A program made the translations under genes and the position numbers. Shown piece after piece: positions 27,351 to 35,238 of a stretch of 37,500 bases of DNA. Within the stretch, counting starts at the first letter, position 1; each line of letters opens with the position of its first letter. The notes below the pieces were generated by a model. That model did no database searches, was not told the DNA's origin, and saw only the letters and a program-made list of their open reading frames with translations. The stretch is from Bacillus sp. PK3_68 (GTDB taxonomy: Bacteria > Bacillota > Bacilli > Bacillales > Domibacillaceae), in contig NZ_NQYC01000002.1 of the NCBI RefSeq assembly GCF_003600835.1, positions 265,001-302,500 of the forward strand, in the 5' to 3' direction.

Positions 27351-27458
27351 GTGATTGAAATCATAATTTGTAAATGGTGTGGTTTTATAGACGACAAGGA
27401 AATGGTTGATCAATGTGACAATGATAGTTGGTGTCCCTGTTGTGGTATGTGTGAGTAG
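27351..27458 (+). CDS. 35-residue Cys-rich peptide, zinc-ribbon-like
   Basis: A GTG start at 27351 with GGGGAGG 8 nt upstream encodes a peptide with six Cys: CKWCG near the start, one single Cys, then CPCCGMC at the end. Two CxxC-type knuckles suggest zinc or iron binding. A longer reading from TTG 27270 lacks a binding site. It is the first gene downstream of the Fur-box promoter, which makes an iron link attractive. It could also be the tail of a lost larger protein. Confidence 0.55.
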   Translation: MIEIIICKWCGFIDDKEMVDQCDNDSWCPCCGMCE

Positions 27459-27776
27459 ATGTCGTCTAAAGTTTATTATTTGAACTATGCAGGATAGACA
27501 CTGAGGGTTTGTTTGGAATGCTTATAAGGAAAGGGAGAGGTTTATTTAACAGGACAAACAGCAGCCGTTTTTGATTCATTCGATTCAGCTTATCACATAT
27601 GATGCAGCCGTAGATATCATAAGGGAAAGCTTAGAGAAAGGGATAGAGGTGTATCCCCAGGAATAGAAGTTGAATTAAGATCACAAAAATAAGAAGAAGC
27701 CTGACGAACGTTTGGACAGAAGCTCGTTCCATTCTTAAGAACGATAGTTGTTTAAAGAAAGGGGAAGATCGACTAA
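27459..27776 (+). other. Gene-free stretch with decayed coding sequence
   Basis: Fragments such as TAAVFDSFDSAYH (near 27565) and YDAAVDIIRESLEKGIEVYP (near 27598) read in different frames and are broken by stops. They look like part of a former gene. No terminator was found, so transcription from the Fur promoter could continue through. Confidence 0.4.
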
Positions 27777-28514
27777 ATGAAAAGCAGGTATCCACTAGTC
27801 TCTTTGAAAACTATGGCCAATTATCATTTAGAGTCGTTTATGAAGTGTCCTTATACATATTATTATCAACATGTTTTGTTATTAAATCCCCTCGACGTAA
27901 AATGGAGACAAGTTATTCAATCTATAATTAATCAGGTGGTTCAAAACTTTTATCAACTTCCACTAGATGCACAAAACAAGTTAAATATATTGAAATTGAT
28001 CCATAGATATTGGAAAAACGTGAGTCCACAGCTATTTGAATCGAAGGTACATTACTATATGGTTTTAACAAAGACGACAGATCATTTGCTTCAATTTTTA
28101 TCTGCAAAGAAAAAGCAGAAGCCGCCGTTATGGGTGAATACCAATATTGAGGAATTGGAAGCTCATCTTTCATTAACTATTGAATTAGAAGAGCGGGCAA
28201 CTCACTCTTTTACTATAAAAAAATTTCTTCTGGAAGCGGATGAGGAAATAATTCAACTATACAATGACTTAACGATTGTATTTTCGAATAAAGCATTTGG
28301 CAAACTTCCTGAGAGAATAGAAATCAACACTCTATTGGAGGGAGAAAAATATACTTTTTCACCCACAGTGAATAATGCTGCTGAAGGAAACGTGGATGTA
28401 AAGAATATGAAAGATCTACTGCAACATCCAAATGACTATACAAAAATAAGTTCCCTGAGAGAATGCAGGAAATATCTTTTTTGCATAAACGCAAAGGCAG
28501 CCCAAATAGCCTGA
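27777..28514 (+). CDS. PD-(D/E)XK nuclease-like protein, truncated or diverged
   Basis: The 245-residue soluble protein begins with HLESFMKCPYTYYYQHVLLL, resembling the N-terminal S-x-x-x-x-CP-x-x-y-y-y motif of AddB/Cas4-type PD-(D/E)XK nucleases. The expected catalytic D...ExK run is not evident and the C-terminus ends abruptly after SSLRECRKYLFC, so it may be inactive, shortened, or a different family. AGGGGA lies 13-14 nt before ATG 27777, rather far. It stands between the Cys-rich peptide and the IDEAL-domain gene on the same strand. Confidence 0.55.
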   Translation: MKSRYPLVSLKTMANYHLESFMKCPYTYYYQHVLLLNPLDVKWRQVIQSIINQVVQNFYQLPLDAQNKLNILKLIHRYWKNVSPQLFESKVHYYMVLTKTTDHLLQFLSAKKKQKPPLWVNTNIEELEAHLSLTIELEERATHSFTIKKFLLEADEEIIQLYNDLTIVFSNKAFGKLPERIEINTLLEGEKYTFSPTVNNAAEGNVDVKNMKDLLQHPNDYTKISSLRECRKYLFCINAKAAQIA

Positions 28515-28635
28515 AAGTGGCTAATAGACCAAATGAAGATTATTAGCACAAATCGCAATTAGAAGTAAATTCCTTTTGATATGGGAAAGTAAGTTCGAAG
28601 TTTCGGAAACTATACTATTAATAGGAGGGAAGAGA

Positions 28636-29049
28636 ATGTCTGAATATTTTATCGCAACAGAAACGTTTGAGCATCAAATTGACTGTTTTTGTCCGGAAGG
28701 GGATCATGCAGATGTTTTAAAAATCAATAAAGGAGATGTAATTGAAGTCACGAATGAACATAAATTTACGATGATTAACGGATGGTACCTTTTGGTTAAG
28801 ATCAATGATCAATATGTTTTCTATATGGCCCTCGCAGATTTAGAGCAATATTGTATAAAAGAACGCGTTTTATCTATATTGGAAATAAACTTAAAGATGA
28901 ACTTTTGGCGATTTAAAATAAATGAAGCACTTGATACAGGGGATGAAGCCTCTTTCCTCAGTTATACAAATAGATTACTTGAATCAAGTGAACTTCAAAT
29001 AAAACTGGAGAACTATTTAAACACAGAAGCAGTAAACCATACCATATAA
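28636..29049 (+). CDS. IDEAL-domain protein
   Basis: Start ATG 28636 has AGGAGGGAAGAGA directly upstream; the longer frame from 28576 lacks a site. The 137-residue protein has an N-terminal beta-rich part (about 1-75, with GWYLLVKINDQYVFYMALAD) and a C-terminal helical hairpin RFKINEALDTGDEASFLSYT, which matches the IDEAL motif found in small Bacillus proteins, where it follows various N-terminal domains. IDEAL domains are thought to mediate protein contacts. It is in the same direction as the FbpA-like gene downstream. Confidence 0.7.
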   Translation: MSEYFIATETFEHQIDCFCPEGDHADVLKINKGDVIEVTNEHKFTMINGWYLLVKINDQYVFYMALADLEQYCIKERVLSILEINLKMNFWRFKINEALDTGDEASFLSYTNRLLESSELQIKLENYLNTEAVNHTI

Positions 29050-29194
29050 AAGGCATTAATATGCGGGGAGAATTGAGTCACTGGGAAAAAATCTTAAGAC
29101 ACCAACTAGAGAAATAAGCTTAAATAATGCTACATGGCATGCCAAGAACAAAAATTCGATCATCAACATAAAAATTTTAAAGGAGATGATGAGG

Positions 29195-29368
29195 ATGGGT
29201 GATATTTTAAATAAAGTGATCATTAATCGAAAAGAGCAGTTGATCCAGCAAATGTTAAAATGGGAATCCTACAAATCAACGGATGAGCGTCAGTTGTACG
29301 AGTTAACACTAAGTGAATTAGAACATGAATATCAAAAGATGTATAAAGATCATTCGAACATTCGATGA
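29195..29368 (+). CDS. FbpA-like Fur-regulated small basic protein
   Basis: The 57-residue protein MGDILNKVIINRKEQLIQQM continues with a segment ending in RQLYELTLSELEHEYQKMY, the signature of the Fbp (Fur-regulated basic protein) family. In Bacillus subtilis Fbp proteins are made under iron starvation and help the iron-sparing response, FbpA-C acting with the small RNA FsrA. I choose ATG 29195 because AAAGGAG ends 9 nt before it; ATGs at 29186 and 29189 are too close. No Fur box is adjacent; the nearest is at 27082-27131 on the same strand. Confidence 0.78.
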   Translation: MGDILNKVIINRKEQLIQQMLKWESYKSTDERQLYELTLSELEHEYQKMYKDHSNIR

Positions 29369-29394
29369 AAATTTACTCTTGATAGGGCAGTTAA

Positions 29395-29422
29395 CCTAAA
29401 GTGCTATGCAGAGCACTTTAGG
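29395..29422. repeat. Perfect 11-bp inverted repeat
   Basis: CCTAAAGTGCT (29395-29405) and AGCACTTTAGG (29412-29422) with a 6-nt loop, about 30 bp after the FbpA-like gene. No T run follows. Could be a weak terminator or a remnant of an insertion. Confidence 0.5.
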
Positions 29423-29650
29423 AGGAAAGGTGAATATCAAACCTCTAATAAGTAAAAAAGTACAGACCTATATATCACTTTGGGCGCTCAGAGGGCCATA
29501 CAGGTGATAGCCTTGAAATTGAATATATAAGCGAACATTTCAGAAAAAGTAACAGGACAAGTTTTAGTGGATATAGCTAATTCAATAAAGCGAAAATGAA
29601 TCCAACATAATGGTTAGCATATTGTATTGAAAACGCCCCGGCTATCAAAG
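29423..29650. other. Gene-free stretch with remnant coding sequence
   Basis: A broken frame near 29465-29560 reads YITLGAQRAIQVIALKLN and, shifted, HTGDSLEIEYISEHFRKSNR. It looks like a decayed gene end. Nothing else is seen. Confidence 0.35.
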
Positions 29651-29665
29651 ACAGCTGGGGTGTTT
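29619..29665 (+). terminator. GC-rich hairpin with T run
   Basis: AAACGCCCCGGCT and AGCTGGGGTGTTT pair with two mismatches or wobbles around ATCAAAGAC. Probable terminator of the upstream unit. It immediately precedes ATG 29667. Confidence 0.65.
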
Positions 29666-29666
29666 A

Positions 29667-29888
29667 ATGTGGAGCATGGACATATTGCTGATTAACACAT
29701 TTAATTTTTCACTCTATAATTACCCGATACAACCAACTGTGATTCAGTTAGTGAAGCACCCTCTATCACCTCAACTGATGGCATTTACAGCTTTTGATGT
29801 CGTAGAAGAGTTCGCAGCGAAGAAGGGACTTCCAAACAATAAGATAGCAGATAACGATAGTGCTAAAACTTTTAATAGTTTTAACTAA
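29667..29888 (+). CDS. Uncertain 73-residue protein, possibly a remnant
   Basis: An ATG frame just after the hairpin (the GGGGTG of the hairpin is the only binding-site candidate) encodes MWSMDILLINTFNFSLYNYP and a C-terminal half with AFDVVEEFAAKKGLPNNKIA. The C-terminal half has ordinary protein-like composition; the N-terminal half does not. It may be the end of a once longer gene. No family recognised. Confidence 0.35.
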   Translation: MWSMDILLINTFNFSLYNYPIQPTVIQLVKHPLSPQLMAFTAFDVVEEFAAKKGLPNNKIADNDSAKTFNSFN

Positions 29889-29985
29889 TTTATCCTGTTT
29901 TAGTTATTTTTATAAAATTGTTATATCATAAATTTATGATAAGATATTAATTTTTTATTACCGCTACAAACAAGGGAGATACTGG

Positions 29986-30540
29986 ATGAAAAGCGTTCTT
30001 TTAAACTCTATCATGTTTCTCGTTTTAGCCATATTATTATCGGCCTGTACTTCTAATAAAGAGTCCACCAGTGAAGGAGTTGAAGACTTTGACTCACCAG
30101 TATACTCCGGGGGAAATTTAAAAATAGGTATAGTAGGAGCACCTCCTAAAGTGAGAGAAGATAATGTAAAATTCATTTCTTTGTCATTAGGAGATGTAGA
30201 AGAGAAAAATTTCAGGGACGTAGATGCTGTATTTATAAATAAAAATTATTTACCTGAAGCAGCAGAGGCTAAATATGCAAAAGTTTATCTAGAGTCCCTT
30301 GTTCCTTTTATTTTTATCAATTCGGAGAAGGTTTATTTAGCATTCATTGATGAAGAACTTTCTTACGAAGATGCTCATACTTCAAAAGCAGGTGATTATT
30401 TAATTGGGTACTTTAATCACAAATATTTTGGATTGAGTCTATACAACCACCAAAACACAAAGAAAACTATTCAGGATTGTTATTCTAGAGTGTTTTCTAT
30501 TATAGAAAATGCAAAAAATACTGGGGAAATTAATTTATAG
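29986..30540 (+). CDS. Bacillus-type lipoprotein
   Basis: The 184-residue product has signal sequence and lipobox LLSACTS with the lipidated Cys at 21, a short Ser/Glu linker, then a folded domain starting GGNLKIGIVGAPPKVREDNV and including AVFINKNYLPEAAEAKYAKV. It ends YSRVFSIIENAKNTGEINL. AAGGGAGA precedes ATG 29986. Similar lipoproteins with the KIGIVG-PPKVRE start occur in Bacillus and have no known function. Its C-terminus exists a second time as a fragment at 24194-24280. Confidence 0.82.
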   Translation: MKSVLLNSIMFLVLAILLSACTSNKESTSEGVEDFDSPVYSGGNLKIGIVGAPPKVREDNVKFISLSLGDVEEKNFRDVDAVFINKNYLPEAAEAKYAKVYLESLVPFIFINSEKVYLAFIDEELSYEDAHTSKAGDYLIGYFNHKYFGLSLYNHQNTKKTIQDCYSRVFSIIENAKNTGEINL

Positions 30541-30634
30541 TAAGTAGAAAAATCGTAATGCTAAGATGGGGAGCAGTTTTTCAATTCGACTTTACATTGA
30601 CACTTGGGATTGGCTGAGACTATAAGACGGGAGA
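30541..30634. other. Short intergenic stretch
   Basis: No gene or structured signal recognised. Confidence 0.3.
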
Positions 30635-30720
30635 ATGAAGTTAGACAATTTTATTCAGTTTTTATACAGTTGCAGAGTCTATTTAGGAGCCCGAGATATT
30701 GCTGGTAGCAGCTCCCTGCT
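30635..30720 (+). repeat. Degenerate dispersed repeat, family A, copy 3 (first half)
   Basis: The stretch with ATGAAGTTAGACAATTTTAT, then TTTATACAGTTGCAGAGTCT and GGAGCCC, recurs at 36759-36840 with few changes (ACAGTTACAGAGTCTATTTG). In copy 4 it continues directly into the CTAAATCAACAATATATAAA block seen in copies 1 and 2, which joins the pieces into one element. The frame starting at ATG 30635 has GGGAG upstream and reads MKLDNFIQFLYSCRVYLGAR, but it diverges after 30700. Confidence 0.7.
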
Positions 30721-30781
30721 TGCAACATTAGGTGAACTAGAAATAAATAGAACATACAAGTGCGAAGGAGAAAAAACAAAA

Positions 30782-30824
30782 ACTCGAACTATAGACCTCA
30801 TGTTTGAGTGTCCATAGTTCGAGT
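30782..30824 (-). terminator. Terminator of the MFS transporter gene
   Basis: ACTCGAACTATAGAC (30782-30796) and GTCCATAGTTCGAGT (30810-30824) form a 15-bp stem with one wobble. On the minus strand it is followed by TTTTTGTTTTTT. It lies 35 bp past the stop of the transporter gene. Confidence 0.85.
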
Positions 30825-30858
30825 AGTCCAATGGAGTGGATATTTTTTTTAATTTAGT

Positions 30859-32259
30859 TTATTCGTCTTTTTGTTCTGTTTGCCACCATAATGAATCTTT
30901 TGGATTTTCGACAGCTTCTTTATATTCAGCCTTAGAAGCAACGGTTGGGTAGGAACCCTTGAGAGATTTCCCTGAAGTACTATTGAACAAGAATAGTATC
31001 ACTAAAAATCCGATAATACTCACGGCTGTTAGATAGAAACTAGGTGCTAAGTTATTGCCTGTTTGGTGAACGAGCCATGTGGAAAACAATGGGGTAGTTC
31101 CACCAAATATTGAAACAGAAACATTAAAGGTCACAGATAATGTACGATATCGGATATCAGTATAGAACATCGCTGGTAACGATCCTGGCATGGTGCCTTC
31201 ATAAGTTGAAAGTAAAACACCCAGAATGAGAATACCTAACGAAACAAATATTAAACCATTCAAGTTTATTAAATAAAAAGCAACGGTAGACAATAAAGTC
31301 AATCCGCCTAAACCAATTAAGAACACCGTTTTGTTTCCGATTTTATCACTGAGTTTTCCAAACATGAAAGCAAGCGGCACCATAATAATCATGACAGCCG
31401 TAATTAATACAGTTCCTATCGTACTGGATAATCCAATAATTTCATTCAAATAAGAGGGCATGTATGATAATAGCATGTAGTTTGTAATGTTAAAGAAGGC
31501 GACAGCTACAAAACATACAACAACATCTTTTTTGTGGTTTTTTAAAATAGATAGGAAGCTTTCCTCTTGGACTGTATCATCAGAAAGTTCATTTTCAAAA
31601 ATCGGTGTTTCTTCTAAGCTCCTTCTTAAGTACAGCCCGATAAGACCTAAAGGTAAACCGAGTAGAAATGGTATTCTCCAACCCCATGAGGCCATCTGTT
31701 GATCAGATAGGGTGATAAAGAGTGCACTGGCAAGTAGTGAAGCTAATATGTAACCAGTGAGCGTGCCAATTTCTAATCCACTCCCAAGCATATTGCGTTT
31801 ATTATCTGGAGAGGATTCTGCAATATAGACCATGGCACCGGCGTATTCCCCGCCAGTTGAAAAACCCTGAATAATTCTAGCTACTAATAAGAGTATAGGC
31901 GCCCATATACCTATTTGATCATATGTAGGCAATAAACCGATGAGCAATGTGGAAAAAGCCATTAAAATAATCGTGGTTGTTAAAACGACTTTTCTTCCTG
32001 ATTTATCTCCGATTTTACCAAATATAATACCGCCTAACGGTCGCATTAAGAAGGCGATCGCAAATGTTGCAAAGGTAAATACTAATTTCAGCTGGTCATT
32101 TTCAACAGCAGTGAAAAAGTTCTGGCTAATGATAACCGCTAAATAGGAATATAAGCCAAAATCAAACCATTCCATCGCATTTCCTACCCCTGTAGCAAAC
32201 ACGCTTTTCTTAGTTCGCTGAATATCTACGACGTTGATTTTCTTCTTGTTAAATTTCAT
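30859..32259 (-). CDS. MHS-family major facilitator, ProP-like proline/betaine transporter
   Basis: The 466-residue protein has twelve predicted helices and strong MHS signatures: [20 protein letters not shown] near the start, [13 protein letters not shown] (loop 2-3, the MFS G-x-x-x-D-R/K-x-G-R-K/R motif, about 81-93), [14 protein letters not shown] (about 128-141) and [14 protein letters not shown] in the second half. ProP-type members take up proline, glycine betaine or related compounds by proton symport. The C-terminus ends in a short charged tail without the coiled coil of E. coli ProP, so osmosensing may differ. ATG 32259 has only a weak GGAG at 13 nt. It is a single gene. MHS relatives carry other metabolites (for example citrate or ketoglutarate), so the substrate is not certain. 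Confidence 0.85.
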   Translation of the reverse strand: MKFNKKKINVVDIQRTKKSVFATGVGNAMEWFDFGLYSYLAVIISQNFFTAVENDQLKLVFTFATFAIAFLMRPLGGIIFGKIGDKSGRKVVLTTTIILMAFSTLLIGLLPTYDQIGIWAPILLLVARIIQGFSTGGEYAGAMVYIAESSPDNKRNMLGSGLEIGTLTGYILASLLASALFITLSDQQMASWGWRIPFLLGLPLGLIGLYLRRSLEETPIFENELSDDTVQEESFLSILKNHKKDVVVCFVAVAFFNITNYMLLSYMPSYLNEIIGLSSTIGTVLITAVMIIMVPLAFMFGKLSDKIGNKTVFLIGLGGLTLLSTVAFYLINLNGLIFVSLGILILGVLLSTYEGTMPGSLPAMFYTDIRYRTLSVTFNVSVSIFGGTTPLFSTWLVHQTGNNLAPSFYLTAVSIIGFLVILFLFNSTSGKSLKGSYPTVASKAEYKEAVENPKDSLWWQTEQKDE

Positions 32260-33030
32260 TTTGTTGTGTCAACTCCATGGTATACAGTTATATGGGAATG
32301 AGAAATAAACTCAAACTAAGGGGGAAACAAGCCTTGAGCGTTTTCTCCAAAGATATCTCAAATAAAATTTTGTTTTTTTATAAACTAACTTGTTCTAGAT
32401 TAGGCAAATACGATGCCCTGGCATGAAGCTTTGTTGAAAGAAATAAATTCTTTGACGTTAGTTATTTTGATACAAAAACAGAAAAATATTCATTTTTCGC
32501 TTATAATAGTTCCCCGTGGGTATACAAAAAAATTAACATCCTCGCATATTCTTATTCACCTCTCTTTGCTTTCGCATCTCTGTCTGAAGTTGTATCAAAG
32601 TTTCTCCTTGTTTTGTATGGCTTCTACTAAATGTATGTCACCTGCTTTCCTTCATCTTTTACAGTTATGTTTATAGACATTTCTAGGCCGGATAAAACAT
32701 TATCTACCTTTCCAACATCGTGCCCTCTGAATCAAGCACCTCATTTTTTAAATCGTCTCTATTGTGAATTTATCTGCAATAAGGAAGGGTTGTTTTTTTA
32801 TGAGAGGATGATGCGAATGCTTGCTCATCTACCTTCTGATCACCCGTTGGGATATCTCTGTTTTACTTATGGTTAGCCAATTTCTCAATTACTCACATCT
32901 TAAGGAAGTTCATTATACTTATGGATGTACAACGCCAAAAAGATTACAAGAGGGGATAAATGGAACCAAATTTCAGATGAATGGATGGTGTTTTTCGCCC
33001 TTTATATAGCAAAATTTCAATAGGAAATGG
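32260..33030. other. Gene-free region of old insertion debris
   Basis: The promoter region of the transporter gene lies at the left end. Bases 32808-32895 are repeat family B, copy 2, and 32947-32985 are family C, copy 2 (RGDKWNQISDEW in translation). No intact gene was found in 32260-33030. Confidence 0.55.
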
Positions 33031-33244
33031 AGGTGTGAAGGGGGAGGCGCTATCAGGAATCGTACTATAAGGAAAGCTTTCGGCTATCGTTTTTACCAGC
33101 GAATGAAGGGCGCGGCGGCATTGCAGCAAATCTTTAGCTATTCATCCCCATCAATCACACTGAGATATATTGGCATGAATGATGAAATAGTAGATAGGGT
33201 CCTAGAAGGTTTCAACGGATCAACTCTAAAACTTAGTATAGCTT
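33031..33244 (+). pseudogene. C-terminal fragment of a tyrosine recombinase
   Basis: The frame reads TIRKAFGYRFYQRMKGAAAL then QQIFSYSSPSITLRYIGMND and ends EIVDRVLEGFN and a tail before the stop at 33244. This is the typical C-terminal third of Bacillus integrase/recombinase proteins (usual H-x-L-R-K-T-F-G, then H-S/A-P-S-x-T-L-R-Y-I-G with the catalytic Tyr). The expected His before LRK and the His or Trp before the SS-PSITLRY block look altered, and everything upstream is lost. It is a dead remnant of an integrase gene. Confidence 0.85.
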
Positions 33245-33593
33245 GAAAACAAAGTTTAATCATTTTAAAAAGCGGATTAAAAACCCTGTGTTGAGATGCA
33301 GGGTTTTTTCTTGTTCAGCAACCGAATCAAATGATGGAGCAACGTCTTTAAAGAAAATTGGATTTCTTGATTCAAGTTTAGGGGAGATGATGAGATGTTG
33401 TAAGCAAAGTAATAGTCGAAAGGATTAAAGAGAAAATAGTTTTACAAAGGCACGTTTTTCAAAATCCGTGGGATTTTCAAAAAGCTTCTCCTCTAATAGG
33501 AAATTGTTTTTTTGTTATTCATAAAAATAGTCTAACCTGCTTAGACCTAGTGAGAGTAAAGATGCCCAAATGTATAGTATGAATAAAAATTAA
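33245..33593. other. Gene-free stretch
   Basis: It holds the terminator at 33279-33309. A short frame near 33320-33427 ends in KKIGFLDSSLGEMMRCCKQS but has no start signal and is probably a remnant. Nothing else is recognised. Confidence 0.4.
33279..33309 (+). terminator. Rho-independent terminator
   Basis: AAAAACCCTG (33279-33288) and CAGGGTTTTT (33299-33308) pair around a 10-nt loop with T run after. It follows the recombinase remnant. Confidence 0.85.
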
Positions 33594-33629
33594 TTGACAC
33601 AACACGCTACTTTGTAATACTATATAGTA
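33594..33629 (+). promoter_or_regulatory. Promoter and palindromic operator of the PadR operon
   Basis: Consensus -35 TTGACA (33594-33599) and -10 TACTAT (33618-33623), spacer 18 bp. The -10 lies in a perfect 12-bp palindrome TACTATATAGTA (33618-33629), with a further AGTACT next to it. PadR regulators usually bind such AT-rich dyads over the -10 and repress their own operon. Confidence 0.75.
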
Positions 33630-33666
33630 GTACTAAGTGATAACAAGTAGTTAGCAAGGAGGAAAT

Positions 33667-33996
33667 ATGAAAGATTTAACGGAAATGCTCAAGGGAGTTC
33701 TTGAAGGTGTGGTGCTTCAAAAGATTCAAACAGGAGAAACCTATGGTTATGAAATTGCTAAGTACCTAAATAAGTTGGGTTTCGACGATATTGTGGAAGG
33801 AACGGTCTATACCATTCTTGTTCGAATAGAGAAAAAAGGGCTTGTGGAAATTGAGAAGAAAAAGTCGGAACTTGGGCCAGCGAGAAAATTTTACACACTA
33901 AATGCGAAAGGCGAACAAGAATTAAAGGATTTTTGGAAGCGTTGGACATTCTTAGAAGAAAAAATGAATGAAATAAAGGAGCAAAGAAATGTTTAA
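33667..33996 (+). CDS. PadR-family transcriptional regulator
   Basis: The 109-residue protein has the PadR winged helix (GVLEGVVLQKIQTGETYGYE at about 10-29, then EGTVYTILVRIEKKGLVEIE at about 43-62) and a short dimerisation helix, i.e. the subfamily-2 size. AAGGAGG precedes ATG 33667. The operon order PadR, DUF1048, ABC ATPase, ABC-2 permease is a familiar drug- or toxin-exporter arrangement in Firmicutes; PadR should repress it until a ligand binds. The gene ends inside the start of the next. Confidence 0.9.
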   Translation: MKDLTEMLKGVLEGVVLQKIQTGETYGYEIAKYLNKLGFDDIVEGTVYTILVRIEKKGLVEIEKKKSELGPARKFYTLNAKGEQELKDFWKRWTFLEEKMNEIKEQRNV

Positions 33997-34303
33997 AAAA
34001 ATGATTCAAGAAAAACGCGAATATCGAGCCTATAGAAAAAGAGTGAATGAATTACCTGAGGAATACAGAACGGCAATGACAGCCATTGAGAAGTATATGT
34101 GGAATTTTGCTAAGGGATCAGGCATGCTGGCGCTGTTACAAAATGTTTTAGAGATGTTCGAAAGTAGTGCCAGTGATGGATTAAATGTAAGAGATATAGT
34201 CGGGAACGATGCAGCAGAATTTGCCGACTCCTTACTAGCAGAGTTTCCAGAAGAAACATGGATTGACAAAATGAGAAAAGAATTAAGAGATTCCATTAAA
34301 TAA
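33989..34303 (+). CDS. DUF1048 protein
   Basis: The 104-residue helical protein matches DUF1048: RAYRKRVNELPEEYRTAMTA (about 13-32), then KYMWNFAKGSG and a C-terminal half with DIVGNDAAEFADSLLAEFPE. It overlaps the PadR gene by 8 bp and is followed 11 bp later by the ABC ATPase gene. DUF1048 genes regularly accompany PadR regulators and exporters, but the function is not known. Confidence 0.88.
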   Translation: MFKKMIQEKREYRAYRKRVNELPEEYRTAMTAIEKYMWNFAKGSGMLALLQNVLEMFESSASDGLNVRDIVGNDAAEFADSLLAEFPEETWIDKMRKELRDSIK

Positions 34304-34314
34304 AGGAGAGAGCC

Positions 34315-35238
34315 ATGAATACAACTGTCCTTGAAATCCAAAATGTAAAAAAGAGCTTTAAAGGGAATGAAGTTTTAAGCGATGTCAATATCACTGTGAA
34401 AGCAGGCTCCGTTTATGCTTTATTAGGAGCGAATGGGGCTGGGAAAAGTACCTTATTAAAAATTGTTACGGGGTTACTTAATAGCGATGGTGGAAAGGTA
34501 ACCATTCAGGATATTAATATTGCTGACAATCCTGTGGCAGCACAAAATCTTTTTAGTTTTAGTTCTCAGAATTCCACTGTTGATGGCATGCTGACTGGAT
34601 ATGAAAACCTTCATTTGATTGCAAAATTGCGACATGAACGCAATCCGAGAAAAGTTGCCGAAAGTTTGTTAGAAAAGTTTGATCTGACTGAAGCCAAAGA
34701 CAAAGCTGTTTCAAATTACTCAGGAGGAATGCGACGGCGTCTTGACTTAGCTATGAGTTTAGTTGGGAATCCAGAAATCGTTTTTCTAGATGAGCCCACC
34801 ACTGGATTGGACCCTAAAAGCAGGCAGGATCTTTGGGAGATGATTAAAGAAATGAAGTCGCAAGGGAAAACAATCTTTTTAACGACTCAGTATTTAGAGG
34901 AGGCAGATTATTTAGCTGATCAGATAGGCTTCTTATGTGAAGGAAAAATTGTTGCCAGTGGAACTCCTGATAAAATGAAACGTATTGCTGGAGCGGATAA
35001 ATTACTTCTTGTATTTAATTGCAATGAAGACACTGAAATAGCTTTAAAACTCTTAGAACCATATTCCCCTCAAAAAAAAGACCATTGTGAGATTTCTATT
35101 GATTTAACAGAAGATATCACAACAACTTTAAACGTAATGAATGCTCTAACAACCGAAAATATTGAGCTCAAGACCTTCAAAATGATTACCCCAACCCTTG
35201 ATGATGTATTTATGACACTTACGAGAGGAAGAAAATAA
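34315..35238 (+). CDS. ABC transporter ATPase (DrrA-like)
   Basis: A complete 307-residue ATPase: Walker A LLGANGAGKSTLLK, signature NYSGGMRRRLDLAMSL, Walker B IVFLDEPTTGLDP, and a C-terminal extension (about 220-307) as in DrrA/exporter ATPases. AAAGGAGAG precedes ATG 34315. In the H-loop the usual His is replaced: FLTTQYLEEADYLA has Gln where TTH is typical, which is also common in DrrA-type proteins. It overlaps the permease gene by one base and works with it as an exporter. Confidence 0.92.
   Translation: MNTTVLEIQNVKKSFKGNEVLSDVNITVKAGSVYALLGANGAGKSTLLKIVTGLLNSDGGKVTIQDINIADNPVAAQNLFSFSSQNSTVDGMLTGYENLHLIAKLRHERNPRKVAESLLEKFDLTEAKDKAVSNYSGGMRRRLDLAMSLVGNPEIVFLDEPTTGLDPKSRQDLWEMIKEMKSQGKTIFLTTQYLEEADYLADQIGFLCEGKIVASGTPDKMKRIAGADKLLLVFNCNEDTEIALKLLEPYSPQKKDHCEISIDLTEDITTTLNVMNALTTENIELKTFKMITPTLDDVFMTLTRGRK

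Noticed and set aside
27777-28514. Cas4 nuclease of a CRISPR system
   Set aside because: The N-terminal CP motif is shared by many PD-(D/E)XK proteins; there is no cysteine cluster at the C-terminus as in Cas4, no other cas gene and no array.
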